A stretch of 64,000 nucleotides of DNA, taken from positions 310,001 to 374,000 of the forward strand of contig NZ_JAJQJI010000004.1 in the NCBI RefSeq assembly GCF_021213805.1. Reading direction: 5' to 3'. The stretch's first letter is position 1. The number at the start of each line of letters is the position of its first letter. Below are positions 21,847 to 31,512 of the stretch, piece after piece. The position numbers were made by a program, and so were the translations under genes. The notes beneath the pieces are model-generated. The model was not told the origin of the DNA and ran no database searches. It saw only the letters and a list, made by a program, of their open reading frames with translations. The stretch comes from Mycobacterium sp. MYCO198283 (GTDB lineage: Bacteria > Actinomycetota > Actinomycetes > Mycobacteriales > Mycobacteriaceae).

Positions 21847-23361
21847 TCAGTCGACCGGCTCGGGCGCCGGAGTGGTCCTGCGCCGCAGGCCGTACCACGC
21901 CAGCGCCGCAGCGGCGGTCGCCAGCGCGACGTGCAGCCACGAGTACATGCCATGGGAGCCGTCGGGCTTGAAGATCACCATGATCCAGGTGGAGAACGCG
22001 GCGATCACGGCGATCGCCGTCGGTGACTGCGCGAGCGCCGACAGCACCGCCAGCGGCCAGGTGTAGTACCAGGGCAGCGCCGCCGGGACGAACAGCACCA
22101 CCACGGCCATGGCGAGCGCAATGCCGGTGAGCGCTTCGCGGTCGTCGTGCCGGAACCGCAGCCACAGCAGCGGCAGCGCCACCACGATCACCCCGATACC
22201 GACGATGCGCGCGACCTCCAGCACCGCATAGAAGTTGACGCCGCCGAACAGGCCGCCGACCACGTTCACCAGGTTCGCGGTGGCCGTCGGCAGGGTCAGC
22301 CAGTTGATGATCTTCACCGCGGAGCCGGCGATGGCGGTGAGCCAGCCCAGCCCGACCCCGGCCAAGAGCGAGAACAGTGCGAACACCGCGACGAAGGTGG
22401 CCACGCAGCCGGCGGTGGCGCGCGCGAACGCCGCGAGCGGACGGATGTCGCGGCGGTCGCGGAGCTGGTTGGCCCACACCCACACCAAAAACGGCAGCGC
22501 GATCCCCGCGGTGGCCTTGACCGCGACCCCCGCCGTCACCACCGCGAAACCCACCACCGGGCGGTGGCGCAGCGTCAACGCGATCCCGGCCGCGAGCAGG
22601 CCGACCATCAGCATCTCGTTGTGCACGCCACCCATCAGATGGATGATCACCAGCGGATTGAGCGCGCAGATCCACAGCGCGGTCGCGCCGTCCGCGCCGA
22701 TGCTGCGCGCGATCCGCGGCACCGCCCACACCAGCAGCGCCAGGCCCGGCAGCATGCACAGCCGCAGCACCATGGTGCCGACGACGGCGTTGTCCCCGAC
22801 GGCCATCGTGACGAGCTTCGCGACCAGGATGAACGCCGGGCCATAGGGCGCGGTGGTGGTCGTCCAGATGGGGCTCACGTCGTCGAGCAGACCGTTCGGG
22901 TTCTCCACCGGGCCGACCGCGTAGGGGTCGAAGCCGTCGCGCAGCAACGCGCCCTGCGCCAGGTAGGAGTAGGTGTCGCGGCTGAACACCGGCACGCTGA
23001 GCAGCAGCGGCGCCAGCCAGCAGGCGGTGCACACCCGCATCGTGTATTCGTCGGCGGATCGCTGCAGCACCCGCCGGCCCAGCCAGATCCACGCTGTAAG
23101 CAGGGTCAGCACCCCCAGCCACAGCACCACCGACGACAGCACGAGCCCGTGCCCGAAGCGCAGCCACGACAGGTGCAGGGACTCCAGCAGCGGGTCGTGC
23201 ACCCGGATGCTGCCCGCGCCGAGGCCGCCGACGGTGATGAACACTGCACCGCCGCACCCCAGGAGCGCCGGCCGCCCGGCCCCGCAGTGCAGGAAGGCGC
23301 CCAGCCGCTGCAGCGGCGCGACCTGCGGGGTCGTGTCCGGCGTCGGAGTGGAGGTCGACAT
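21847..23361 (-). CDS. mptA: Alpha-(1->6)-mannopyranosyltransferase MptA
   Basis: A 504-residue GT-C membrane mannosyltransferase that elongates the alpha-1,6 mannan core of lipomannan and LAM using decaprenyl-phosphate mannose. Markers: the catalytic loop SVPVFSRDTYSYLAQGALLRDG, and conserved blocks LNPLVIIHLMGGVHNEM, FVPAALPWYYTWPL and FKPDGSHGMYSWLHV. About 13 helices are expected. I chose ATG 23361 (MSTSTPTPDT...), 4 bp after the idsA2 stop; a longer frame would overlap idsA2. The pair forms an operon. Confidence 0.94.
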   Translation of the reverse strand: MSTSTPTPDTTPQVAPLQRLGAFLHCGAGRPALLGCGGAVFITVGGLGAGSIRVHDPLLESLHLSWLRFGHGLVLSSVVLWLGVLTLLTAWIWLGRRVLQRSADEYTMRVCTACWLAPLLLSVPVFSRDTYSYLAQGALLRDGFDPYAVGPVENPNGLLDDVSPIWTTTTAPYGPAFILVAKLVTMAVGDNAVVGTMVLRLCMLPGLALLVWAVPRIARSIGADGATALWICALNPLVIIHLMGGVHNEMLMVGLLAAGIALTLRHRPVVGFAVVTAGVAVKATAGIALPFLVWVWANQLRDRRDIRPLAAFARATAGCVATFVAVFALFSLLAGVGLGWLTAIAGSAVKIINWLTLPTATANLVNVVGGLFGGVNFYAVLEVARIVGIGVIVVALPLLWLRFRHDDREALTGIALAMAVVVLFVPAALPWYYTWPLAVLSALAQSPTAIAVIAAFSTWIMVIFKPDGSHGMYSWLHVALATAAAALAWYGLRRRTTPAPEPVD

Positions 23362-23365
23362 GTCT

Positions 23366-24556
<1,191 letters not shown>

Positions 24557-25255
24557 TCAGCCCGCGTCGGCCTCGTCGCCGACCTTCGGCGAGCGGTCCC
24601 GGTTGGACCACGCCAGGAGCGCGATCACGCCGGCGACGATGAACGTCCCCACCGCCATCCAGGTCGCCGCGCCGGTGAAGGAACGGGCGCTGGGGTCGGT
24701 GTAGCGGGCCTGGGCGGTCATGGTGCTGACGACGCCGGGCTGCAGCTTCCATTCGACGACCTCGGGCGCCACCTGGTTGCCGTTGGTGGCGGTCACCTCA
24801 CCGGGGAAGGCCACCGACAGGCCGATGTCGGCGCTCGCGTCGGTCAGCGCGGTCAGATCGGCGCGACCCTCCAGCACCACCTGGTCGCCGGCCCGGCGTA
24901 GCGACAGGTCGACCCCGGCCGCGTCGGAGTTCATGTTGGCCAGCTGTGGCAGCTCGGCGAACGTCAGGTCGGAGAACACCGCCGACGAGCCGACGTAGCC
25001 GTCGCGCTCGTACTCGGAGATGGCGACCTTCTGGGAGAACGGCAGGTTCGGGCTGAACTGCGGCCCGGTGTCGTCGGCGTTGCGTGGTTTGGAGGCCGCC
25101 GTGATCTGGCCGGACACCAGGTCGTCGGGGGAGATGGTGATGTTCGCGTCGATCCGCACGCAGCCGGCGGCCAACGGGACCAGCATCAGCAGCAGCGCGG
25201 TGGCGACGAGACGGGTTCGCCGCGTCCGGGGCGAGGCGACCTGCGGGTTCAGCAC
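24557..25255 (-). CDS. lppM: Lipoprotein LppM
   Basis: A 232-residue lipoprotein. The signal peptide (LVATALLLMLVPLAAGC) ends in a lipobox with the acylated cysteine near residue 32. The conserved domain begins VRIDANITISPDDLVSGQ, and a C-terminal helix (WMAVGTFIVAGVIALLAW) gives a second membrane anchor. In M. tuberculosis LppM has been linked to phagosome maturation; that role need not apply here. It lies directly upstream of idsA2, 60 bp away. The MTHFR-like gene I recall between them in M. tuberculosis is absent. Confidence 0.9.
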   Translation of the reverse strand: MLNPQVASPRTRRTRLVATALLLMLVPLAAGCVRIDANITISPDDLVSGQITAASKPRNADDTGPQFSPNLPFSQKVAISEYERDGYVGSSAVFSDLTFAELPQLANMNSDAAGVDLSLRRAGDQVVLEGRADLTALTDASADIGLSVAFPGEVTATNGNQVAPEVVEWKLQPGVVSTMTAQARYTDPSARSFTGAATWMAVGTFIVAGVIALLAWSNRDRSPKVGDEADAG

Positions 25256-25303
25256 GCCTCGATGGTGCCAGACCCCCGTCCGCGCCGCGGTGCCGACGAG
25301 CCG

Positions 25304-25912
25304 CTAGCCCGCCGCGTCGTCGAGCGGCAGTCGCCGGCCCAGGATGGCGAAGGGCCGCGGGTCCCCGGCGAAGTGGTGGCCGCGGATGACGTCGAAGAAG
25401 CCGAGCCGCCGGTACAGGCGCCAGGCCCGGTTGTCCTCGCCGGAGATCTCCGGTGTCGAGAGCAGCACGTGCGACTCCGCGCGGCCGGCGAGCAAGCGCC
25501 GCGCCAGGGCCTCGCCGAGTCCGCGTCCCTGCGCCCGCGGGTGGATGTGCAGTTCGGTCAGCTCGAAATAGCTCGACATCAGCGCCGTGATGTCGCCGGC
25601 CGGCAGCCCGGCGCGCCGCAGCCCCGCCACCACCTGCTGCTGCCACCACTGGTCCGGTCCGCCGCCGTAGCCGTAGGCGACGCCGAGCATCGGGGCGCCC
25701 GCGAGCACCTCGGGCGCCGGCCGCTGCGCGCCGCCGAGGTCGAAGACGGCGACGGCGCGCCACCCCGGCCGCCGGCTGTGCTCCACCCACATCGACGCTC
25801 GCTGTTCGGACGTGCCCCGCGGGTAACGCATCGCGTCGACGTACACCGCCAGGGCGTCGCCGAGCCGGCGGTGCATGTCCTCGGGCGTCAGATCGACGAG
25901 AACTGCGGTCAC
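25304..25912 (-). CDS. GNAT-family N-acetyltransferase (Rv2170-like)
   Basis: A 202-residue acetyltransferase. The acetyl-CoA motif A is ELHIHPRAQGRGLGEALARRLL, with a downstream EDNRAWRLYRRLGFFDV typical of GNAT motif B. The M. tuberculosis orthologue has been reported to acetylate isocitrate lyase; I infer but cannot show the same substrate. It lies upstream of lppM on the same strand, with a 48-bp gap. Confidence 0.88.
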   Translation of the reverse strand: MTAVLVDLTPEDMHRRLGDALAVYVDAMRYPRGTSEQRASMWVEHSRRPGWRAVAVFDLGGAQRPAPEVLAGAPMLGVAYGYGGGPDQWWQQQVVAGLRRAGLPAGDITALMSSYFELTELHIHPRAQGRGLGEALARRLLAGRAESHVLLSTPEISGEDNRAWRLYRRLGFFDVIRGHHFAGDPRPFAILGRRLPLDDAAG

Positions 25913-26014
25913 GCGTCCCCTTTCCCGTCGGCTCGCGCACCCGGTGGCCGGCCGCTGTTGCCGCCATTATTCCGCCGCCCGCGAAACGCCCGCGGCATAG
26001 ATCCGCGGACGCGC

Positions 26015-26041
26015 TTGCCCGCGCGCGCGGGCGGATACAAT
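26015..26041 (+). promoter_or_regulatory. Possible promoter of the DUF3040 gene
   Basis: TTGCCC at 26015-26020 and TACAAT at 26036-26041 are 15 bp apart, a shorter spacing than ideal. A second -10-like TATCAT lies at 26080-26085. Both sit in the 241-bp gap between divergent GNAT and DUF3040 genes. Assignment is by eye only. Confidence 0.3.
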
Positions 26042-26153
26042 CCGGTGGTGAATAGGTGGTACGGCACTGTGAGTGCTCGTATCATGGTCGTCGAATGCCC
26101 GTAACCCACGGGCCACCGGACTGACGGCCGTATCGGCAAGAGGGAGGGACGGA

Positions 26154-26561
26154 ATGCCACTCTCCGATCATGAGCAGCGCATGCTCGACCAGATCGAGAG
26201 CGCGCTCTATGCCGAGGACCCGAAGTTCGCGTCGAGCGTCCGCGGGGGGAACCTGCGTGCCCCCTCGACGCGACGCCGGGTGCAGGGCGGAGCGCTGTTC
26301 GTCGTCGGTCTGGCGTTGCTCGTCGCCGGCGTGGCCCTCCGGGCGACTTGGATCGGCAGCCTGCCGGTACTCTCCGTCGTCGGTTTCCTCGTGATGTTCG
26401 GCGGGGTGATCTTCGCGATCACCGGTCCGCGCACCTCGACCGGACTCGATACCGCCGCCCCGGGCGGCGGTGCCGCCAAGTCGCGCCGTTCCAAGACCGG
26501 CGGCGGCGGCTCGTTCACCAGTCGGATGGAGGACCGGTTCCGCCGTCGCTTCGACGAGTAG
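26154..26561 (+). CDS. DUF3040 membrane protein (Rv2169c-like)
   Basis: A 135-residue small membrane protein. The DUF3040 signature opens the protein: MPLSDHEQRMLDQIESALYA, then DPKFASSV. Two adjacent helices (ALFVVGLALLVAGVALRA and VLSVVGFLVMFGGVIFAI) form a hairpin, and the C-terminus is basic. ATG 26154 follows a good Shine-Dalgarno (AGGGAGGGAC). A strong intrinsic terminator follows the stop. Function is unknown. Confidence 0.9.
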   Translation: MPLSDHEQRMLDQIESALYAEDPKFASSVRGGNLRAPSTRRRVQGGALFVVGLALLVAGVALRATWIGSLPVLSVVGFLVMFGGVIFAITGPRTSTGLDTAAPGGGAAKSRRSKTGGGGSFTSRMEDRFRRRFDE

Positions 26562-26579
26562 CGTCACCGGCTTTTCCGC

Positions 26580-26612
26580 GGGGCAGCCCAGCCTTTGGGT
26601 TGCCCCTTTTTT
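26580..26612 (+). terminator. Rho-independent terminator after the DUF3040 gene
   Basis: The 11-bp stem GGGGCAGCCCA (26580-26590) pairs with TGGGTTGCCCC (26596-26606), with one G-T pair and a five-base loop, followed at once by six T residues (26607-26612). It starts 18 bp after the DUF3040 stop and insulates the dcw cluster from upstream transcription. Textbook terminators like this are uncommon in mycobacteria. Confidence 0.88.
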
Positions 26613-26655
26613 GTGCCCGTCGGCCGCCGGGTTCGCCGAAATCCCCTACTTCATC

Positions 26656-26670
26656 CCCCACTTCGCCCCA
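26656..26670 (-). promoter_or_regulatory. Second, reversed MraZ-box-like pair
   Basis: On the minus strand TGGGG occurs at 26670-26666 and again at 26660-26656, exactly 10 bp apart, the spacing of MraZ operator repeats. It lies about 130 bp upstream of the main repeat set. There are only two repeats, so this may be chance. Confidence 0.3.
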
Positions 26671-26799
26671 CCGGGCGGTGCGCTGGCGGTGAGCTGCGAA
26701 TTCAGCTGATCGCGGGGACGCCTTCGACGCTGTCGAGCGCGCGTTCGTGCGCTGCGTTGGCGCGCCGGGGGCGCGCTGGTGGCAGAATGGGGGGCGCTG

Positions 26800-26824
26800 T
26801 GGGGGATTGTGGGGTATGGTGGCG
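26800..26824 (+). promoter_or_regulatory. MraZ operator (TGGGN repeats) upstream of mraZ
   Basis: TGGGG at 26800-26804, TGGGG at 26810-26814 and TGGCG at 26820-26824 are direct repeats at a strict 10-bp period. MraZ is known to bind TGGGN repeats separated by 5 nt in its own promoter. A further TGGGG at 26788 is 12 bp upstream. The site is 49 bp before the mraZ ATG, well placed for autoregulation of the dcw operon. The rest of the 311-bp gap (26562-26872) holds the terminator and no gene that I can see. Confidence 0.7.
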
Positions 26825-26872
26825 TTCGTCGGAGGGCAGGCGACTCCGGCGCGGGTGGCAGGAGGTGTCGAG

Positions 26873-27304
26873 ATGTTCCTCGGCACCTACACGCCCAAGC
26901 TCGACGACAAGGGGCGGCTCACGCTGCCCGCCAAGTTTCGCGACGCGCTGGCAGGAGGACTGATGGTGACCAAAGGTCAAGACCACAGCCTCGCGGTCTA
27001 TCCGCGCGACGTGTTCGAGCAGTTGGCCCGCCGCGCGGCCAACACGTCCCGCAGCAGCCCGGAAGCCCGGGCTTTCCTGCGCTACCTCGCCGCGGGCACC
27101 GACGAACAGCGCCCCGACGCCCAGGGCCGGATCACCCTGTCGTCCGAACACCGCCGCTATGCGAACCTCTCGAAGGAGTGCGTGGTCATCGGATCGGTCG
27201 ACTTCCTGGAGATCTGGGACGCCCAAGCCTGGAACACCTACCAAGAGGCCCACGAAGAAGACTTCTCCGCGGCCACCGATGAGACCCTGCGCGACATCTT
27301 CTGA
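26873..27304 (+). CDS. mraZ: Transcriptional regulator / division protein MraZ
   Basis: A 143-residue AbrB-like DNA-binding protein that oligomerises and represses its own dcw promoter. Two SpoVT/MraZ repeats are visible: [20 protein letters not shown] near the N-terminus and [18 protein letters not shown] in the middle. ATG 26873 follows GGAGG at 26861-26865 and gives the usual mycobacterial length. The 3' end overlaps the likely rsmH start. Confidence 0.96.
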   Translation: MFLGTYTPKLDDKGRLTLPAKFRDALAGGLMVTKGQDHSLAVYPRDVFEQLARRAANTSRSSPEARAFLRYLAAGTDEQRPDAQGRITLSSEHRRYANLSKECVVIGSVDFLEIWDAQAWNTYQEAHEEDFSAATDETLRDIF

Positions 27305-28466
27305 TCCGCAGGCGGCCCACCGGCGGGCGGCCCGTGCCCCGTGGCCTCTGCCCGAGCTGACCCTGGCGTACTTCCCCAACGCCAGGTTCATATCGGACAG
27401 GGACCTCGGTGCACCGGCCGCCGGCACTTTCGGAGGCGTGGTGACACCGAACCAATCGCAACTCGAACCCGGCGACGACGCCCGCCACGGGCACGTCCCC
27501 GTGCTGGCCGACCGCTGCGTCGAGCTCCTGCGGCCGGCGCTCACCCGGCGAAGCTCCGACGGCGCCGGCGCCTGGCTCGTCGACGCCACCCTGGGCGCCG
27601 GCGGGCACGCCGACCGCTTCCTGCGCGAGCTGCCCGCACTGCGCCTCATCGGCCTCGACCGCGATCCCGACGCGCTGCGCATCGCCGGTGAGCGGCTCGC
27701 CCCCTTCGGCGATCGCGTCACCCTGGTGCACACCCGCTTCGACGGGTTGGCCGCGGCGCTGGCGGCGGCCGGACTCACCGACACCGAGTCGATCGACGGC
27801 GCCCTGTTCGACCTCGGGGTCTCCTCGATGCAACTCGACCGCCCAGAGCGCGGCTTCTCTTACAGCGCCGACGCACCGCTCGACATGCGGATGGATACCG
27901 ACCAGGAGCTGACGGCCGCCGACGTCCTCAACACCTACGACCACGCGGCGCTGACCCGGGTGCTGCGCGACTACGGCGAGGAGCGCTTCGCCGCACGCAT
28001 CGCCTCCGCGGTGATCCGGCAGCGGGCGACGCGCCCGTTCACCCGCACCGGCGAGCTCGTCGAGCTGCTGTACGCGGCGATCCCCGCACCCGCCCGGCGC
28101 ACCGGCGGGCATCCCGGCAAACGGACGTTCCAGGCGTTGCGGGTCGAGGTCAACCGCGAGCTCGACGCGCTGCGAGCCGCGCTGCCCGCCGCGATGGCGG
28201 CGCTGCGACCCGGCGGCCGGCTGGTCGCGATGGCCTACCAGTCCCTGGAAGACCGCATCGTCAAGAACGCCGTCGCCGCCGCCACGGCGTCGCGCACCCC
28301 GCCCGGTCTGCCGGTCGAGCTGCCCGGGCACGAACCGCTGTTCACCGCGCTGGTCCGGGGCGCCGAGCAGGCCGACGACGTCGAACGACAACGCAATCCC
28401 CGCAGCGCGCCCGTGCGCCTGCGGGCGCTCGAAAAGGTGCACCGCCGGTCGGAGGGGGACTCATGA
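27279..28466 (+). CDS. rsmH: 16S rRNA (cytosine-1402-N4)-methyltransferase RsmH (MraW)
   Basis: An S-adenosylmethionine-dependent methyltransferase acting on 16S rRNA. Motifs: [13 protein letters not shown], the SAM loop [49 protein letters not shown] and [11 protein letters not shown] chose ATG 27279 (395 residues, overlapping mraZ by 26 bp) because the stretch [19 protein letters not shown] resembles the N-terminus of the M. tuberculosis protein. GTG 27441, preceded by GGAGG, is a good alternative start for a 341-residue core protein. Confidence 0.93.
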   Translation: MRPCATSSDPQAAHRRAARAPWPLPELTLAYFPNARFISDRDLGAPAAGTFGGVVTPNQSQLEPGDDARHGHVPVLADRCVELLRPALTRRSSDGAGAWLVDATLGAGGHADRFLRELPALRLIGLDRDPDALRIAGERLAPFGDRVTLVHTRFDGLAAALAAAGLTDTESIDGALFDLGVSSMQLDRPERGFSYSADAPLDMRMDTDQELTAADVLNTYDHAALTRVLRDYGEERFAARIASAVIRQRATRPFTRTGELVELLYAAIPAPARRTGGHPGKRTFQALRVEVNRELDALRAALPAAMAALRPGGRLVAMAYQSLEDRIVKNAVAAATASRTPPGLPVELPGHEPLFTALVRGAEQADDVERQRNPRSAPVRLRALEKVHRRSEGDS

Positions 28467-29527
28467 AGGTCACATCACGCGCATCGAAGGCGCGTCCGCA
28501 AGACGCCCCGCGGCGCCAGCGCCCCGCCGCGGCCGCCGACCGGCGCACCGGTACCCGGCCCACCCGGGACGCCCGGCGGCGCGAGCCCGACGCGGCGTCG
28601 CGCCGCCAGCGGCCGGCGTCGGCGGCGCCGGCCGCCCCGCCGCACGAGCCGCGAACCCGGCGGCGCACCTCCGAGCCCCGCCGGCATCCCGGCCGGCCTG
28701 CGACCCGCGAGCAGGCCAAGGCGCGCACCAAGGCGCGCAAGGCGAAGGCACCGAAGGTCGTCAGACCGCCGCTGCGCGAACGGCTCGCCGCCCGGATCGC
28801 CGCGATCGACCTGCGGCCGCGCGCGCTCGTCGCCCGCATCCCGTTCGTCGTGCTCGTCATCGGGGCGCTCGGCGTCGGCCTCGGCGTCACGCTGTGGCTC
28901 TCCACCGACGCCGCGGAGCGCTCCTACCAGCTGGGCAGCGCGCACGAGCTCAACGAGGCGCTGTCGCAGCAGAAAGAGGCGCTCGAGCGCGACGTGCTGG
29001 CCGCGCAGGCGCCGCCGGCGCTGGCCGAGGCGGCCCGCCAGCTCGGCATGATCCCCACCCGCGACACCGCCCACCTGGTGCAAGACCCCGCCGGCGCCTG
29101 GATCGTCGTCGGCACGCCGAAGCCCGCCGAAGGGGTTCCGCCGCCGCCGCTGAACACGCCGGTGGCCGCGGCCGAGCCGGCGCCGCCGCCCCGGCCCGAA
29201 CGCCCGCCGGTGGAGGTGCCGGTGCTCGTCGCGCCCGGCGCCGCGCCGGCACCGGGCGCGACGCCACACGGACCGGCGGCCGGTCCGGAGGCCCTCGTCC
29301 GGCTGCCCGAGCCCGCCCTGCCCGGTCCCGTACCACCGGCCGTGAACGCGCCCGTGCCCCCGGCGGCCCCGGCGGCTCCCGCTCCCACGGCTCCCGCGGC
29401 CCCGGCGGCTCCTGCGCCCCCGGCGCCCGTCGGCGACGCGCCGGGCGCCGCGGTTGCGCCGCAGATCGCGCCGGCGGGAGAAGAATCCGCAGCCGTGGCT
29501 GCAGTCGTTCCAGGCGCCCCGGCGTGA
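28463..29527 (+). CDS. ftsL: FtsL-like divisome protein (Rv2164c-like)
   Basis: A 354-residue bitopic membrane protein in the FtsL position. The first 110 residues are Arg/Pro/Ala rich and cytoplasmic. One helix ([19 protein letters not shown]) is followed by a short coiled coil with [20 protein letters not shown], typical of FtsL/DivIC. A long Pro/Ala tail (about residues 225-354) is far longer than in other FtsL proteins. ATG 28463 overlaps the rsmH stop (ATGA) and the stop overlaps the pbpB GTG. Confidence 0.87.
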   Translation: MKVTSRASKARPQDAPRRQRPAAAADRRTGTRPTRDARRREPDAASRRQRPASAAPAAPPHEPRTRRRTSEPRRHPGRPATREQAKARTKARKAKAPKVVRPPLRERLAARIAAIDLRPRALVARIPFVVLVIGALGVGLGVTLWLSTDAAERSYQLGSAHELNEALSQQKEALERDVLAAQAPPALAEAARQLGMIPTRDTAHLVQDPAGAWIVVGTPKPAEGVPPPPLNTPVAAAEPAPPPRPERPPVEVPVLVAPGAAPAPGATPHGPAAGPEALVRLPEPALPGPVPPAVNAPVPPAAPAAPAPTAPAAPAAPAPPAPVGDAPGAAVAPQIAPAGEESAAVAAVVPGAPA

Positions 29528-31437
29528 CGGGTCGTGACCGAAGGCCGCGCACCCCGCGGCGCACGACCACCGTCGACGGGCCGCACCCGGCGAAGACCCG
29601 CCGCACCCGCGCGCCGGTGGTCGAGGGCGGCCGCCGCCGCGGAGCCTCGTTCGTCGCCCGCCACCGTGCCGGCAACGCCGTCATCTTCGCGCTGCTGCTG
29701 CTCGCGGCGGGCCAGCTGTTCAACCTGCAGGGGCCGAAGGCCGCCGAGCTGCGCGCCGAGGCCGCGAGCCAGCTCAAGGTCACCGAGGTCGAGAAAGCGG
29801 TGCGCGGCGCGATCGTCGACCGGAACAACGCCAAACTCGCCTACACCACCGAGGCGCGCGCGCTGACGTTCCAGCCCGTCCGGGTGCGCGAGGAGCTCGC
29901 CGCGGCCAAGCAGAAGAAGCCCGACGCCCCCGATCCGCAGCAGCGGCTGCGCGACATCGCCGCCGGGGTGGCCGCGCAGCTGGGCAACAACCCCACCACC
30001 GCGACGGTGTTGCGCAAGCTGCAGAGCAACGACTCCTTCGTCTACCTCGCGCGTGCGGTCGACCCGACGATCGCCGGGGCGATCGTCGCGAAGTTCCCGG
30101 AGGTCGGCGCCGAACGCCAGGACATCCGGCAGTATCCCGGCGGCTCGCTCGCCGCCAACGTCGTCGGCGGCATCGACTGGGACGGCCACGGGCTCCTGGG
30201 CCTGGAGGACGCGATGGACAGCGTGCTCGCCGGGACCGACGGTTCGCTGACCTACGACCGCGGCTCCGACGGGGTGGTGATCCCGGGCAGCTACCGCAAC
30301 CGCCACGAAGCGGTCGACGGCGCCACGGTGGAGCTGACGCTCGACGACGACATCCAATTCCACGTCCAGCAGCAGGTCCAGCTCGCCAAGGACGCCTCCG
30401 GCGCCAAGAACGTGTCCGCGGTCGTGCTCGACGCCAAGACCGGCGAAGTGCTCGCGATGGCCAACGACAGCACTTTCGACCCGTCGCAGGACCTCGGCCG
30501 CCAAGGCGAGCGGCAGCTGGGCAACCTTGCGGTGTCCTCGCCGTTCGAGCCGGGGTCGGTCAACAAGATCGTCACCGCCGCCACCGCCATCGACCTGGGG
30601 TTGACCAACCCCGACGAGGTGTTGTCGGTGCCCGGGTCCATCACGATGGGCGGCGTCAACGTCCGCGACGCCTGGGGCCACGGCGTGATGCCGTACACCA
30701 CCACCGGCGTGTTCGGGAAGTCGTCGAACGTCGGCACGCTGATGTTGGCGCAGCGCATCGGGCCGGAGCGCTACTACGACATGCTCGCCAAGTTCGGGCT
30801 CGGCCAGCGCACCGGCGTCGGGCTGCCCGGCGAGAGCGCGGGCCTGGTGCCGCCGATCGACCAGTGGTCGGGCAGCACGTTCTCCAACCTGCCGATCGGG
30901 CAGGGCCTGTCGATGACGTTGCTGCAGATGGCCGGTATGTACCAGGCCATCGCCAACGACGGGGTGCGCATCCCGCCCCGCATCGTCCGCGCGGTGACCG
31001 CCGCCGACGGCACCCGCACCGAGGAACCCCGGCCCGAGGGCGTGCAGGTGGTGTCGGCGCCCACGGCGCGGACCGTCCGCAACATGCTGCGCGCGGTGGT
31101 CCAGCGCGATCCGAGAGGTTCCCAGCAGGGCACCGGCCCGCAAGCGGGGGTGGAGGGCTATCAGATCGCCGGCAAGACCGGCACCGCGCAGCAGATCAAT
31201 CCCGGCTGCGGGTGCTACTACGACGACGTCTACTGGATCACCTTCGCCGGGATGGCCACGGTGGACGATCCCCGCTACGTCGTCGGCATCATGATGGACG
31301 CGCCGCATCGGGCCGCCGACGGTAGCCCCGGGTCGTCGGCCGCGCCGCTGTTCCACAACATCGCCAGCTGGCTGCTGCAGCGCGAAAACGTCCCGCTCTC
31401 ACCCGATCCGGGACCGCCGCTCGTGCTGCAGGCCTGA
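29524..31437 (+). CDS. pbpB: Septal peptidoglycan transpeptidase, class B PBP (FtsI/PBP3)
   Basis: A 637-residue membrane-anchored transpeptidase for septal wall synthesis. A single N-terminal helix (AVIFALLLLAAGQLFNLQG) precedes the pedestal domain (RGAIVDRNNAKLAYT...) and the transpeptidase domain. Active-site motifs: serine near residue 345 in EPGSVNK (SxxK), SSN in GKSSNVGT, and KTG in IAGKTGTAQ. GTG 29524 overlaps the ftsL stop. No PE_PGRS or other insert lies between this gene and murE. Confidence 0.95.
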   Translation: MTGRDRRPRTPRRTTTVDGPHPAKTRRTRAPVVEGGRRRGASFVARHRAGNAVIFALLLLAAGQLFNLQGPKAAELRAEAASQLKVTEVEKAVRGAIVDRNNAKLAYTTEARALTFQPVRVREELAAAKQKKPDAPDPQQRLRDIAAGVAAQLGNNPTTATVLRKLQSNDSFVYLARAVDPTIAGAIVAKFPEVGAERQDIRQYPGGSLAANVVGGIDWDGHGLLGLEDAMDSVLAGTDGSLTYDRGSDGVVIPGSYRNRHEAVDGATVELTLDDDIQFHVQQQVQLAKDASGAKNVSAVVLDAKTGEVLAMANDSTFDPSQDLGRQGERQLGNLAVSSPFEPGSVNKIVTAATAIDLGLTNPDEVLSVPGSITMGGVNVRDAWGHGVMPYTTTGVFGKSSNVGTLMLAQRIGPERYYDMLAKFGLGQRTGVGLPGESAGLVPPIDQWSGSTFSNLPIGQGLSMTLLQMAGMYQAIANDGVRIPPRIVRAVTAADGTRTEEPRPEGVQVVSAPTARTVRNMLRAVVQRDPRGSQQGTGPQAGVEGYQIAGKTGTAQQINPGCGCYYDDVYWITFAGMATVDDPRYVVGIMMDAPHRAADGSPGSSAAPLFHNIASWLLQRENVPLSPDPGPPLVLQA

Positions 31438-31512
31438 GGCCTGCCGGCCGGTACTGTGTGGCAGCCGGTTCCGGCTGCCGAACGCTCGGCCGCAGACGCG
31501 AAGGGGGAAGCG

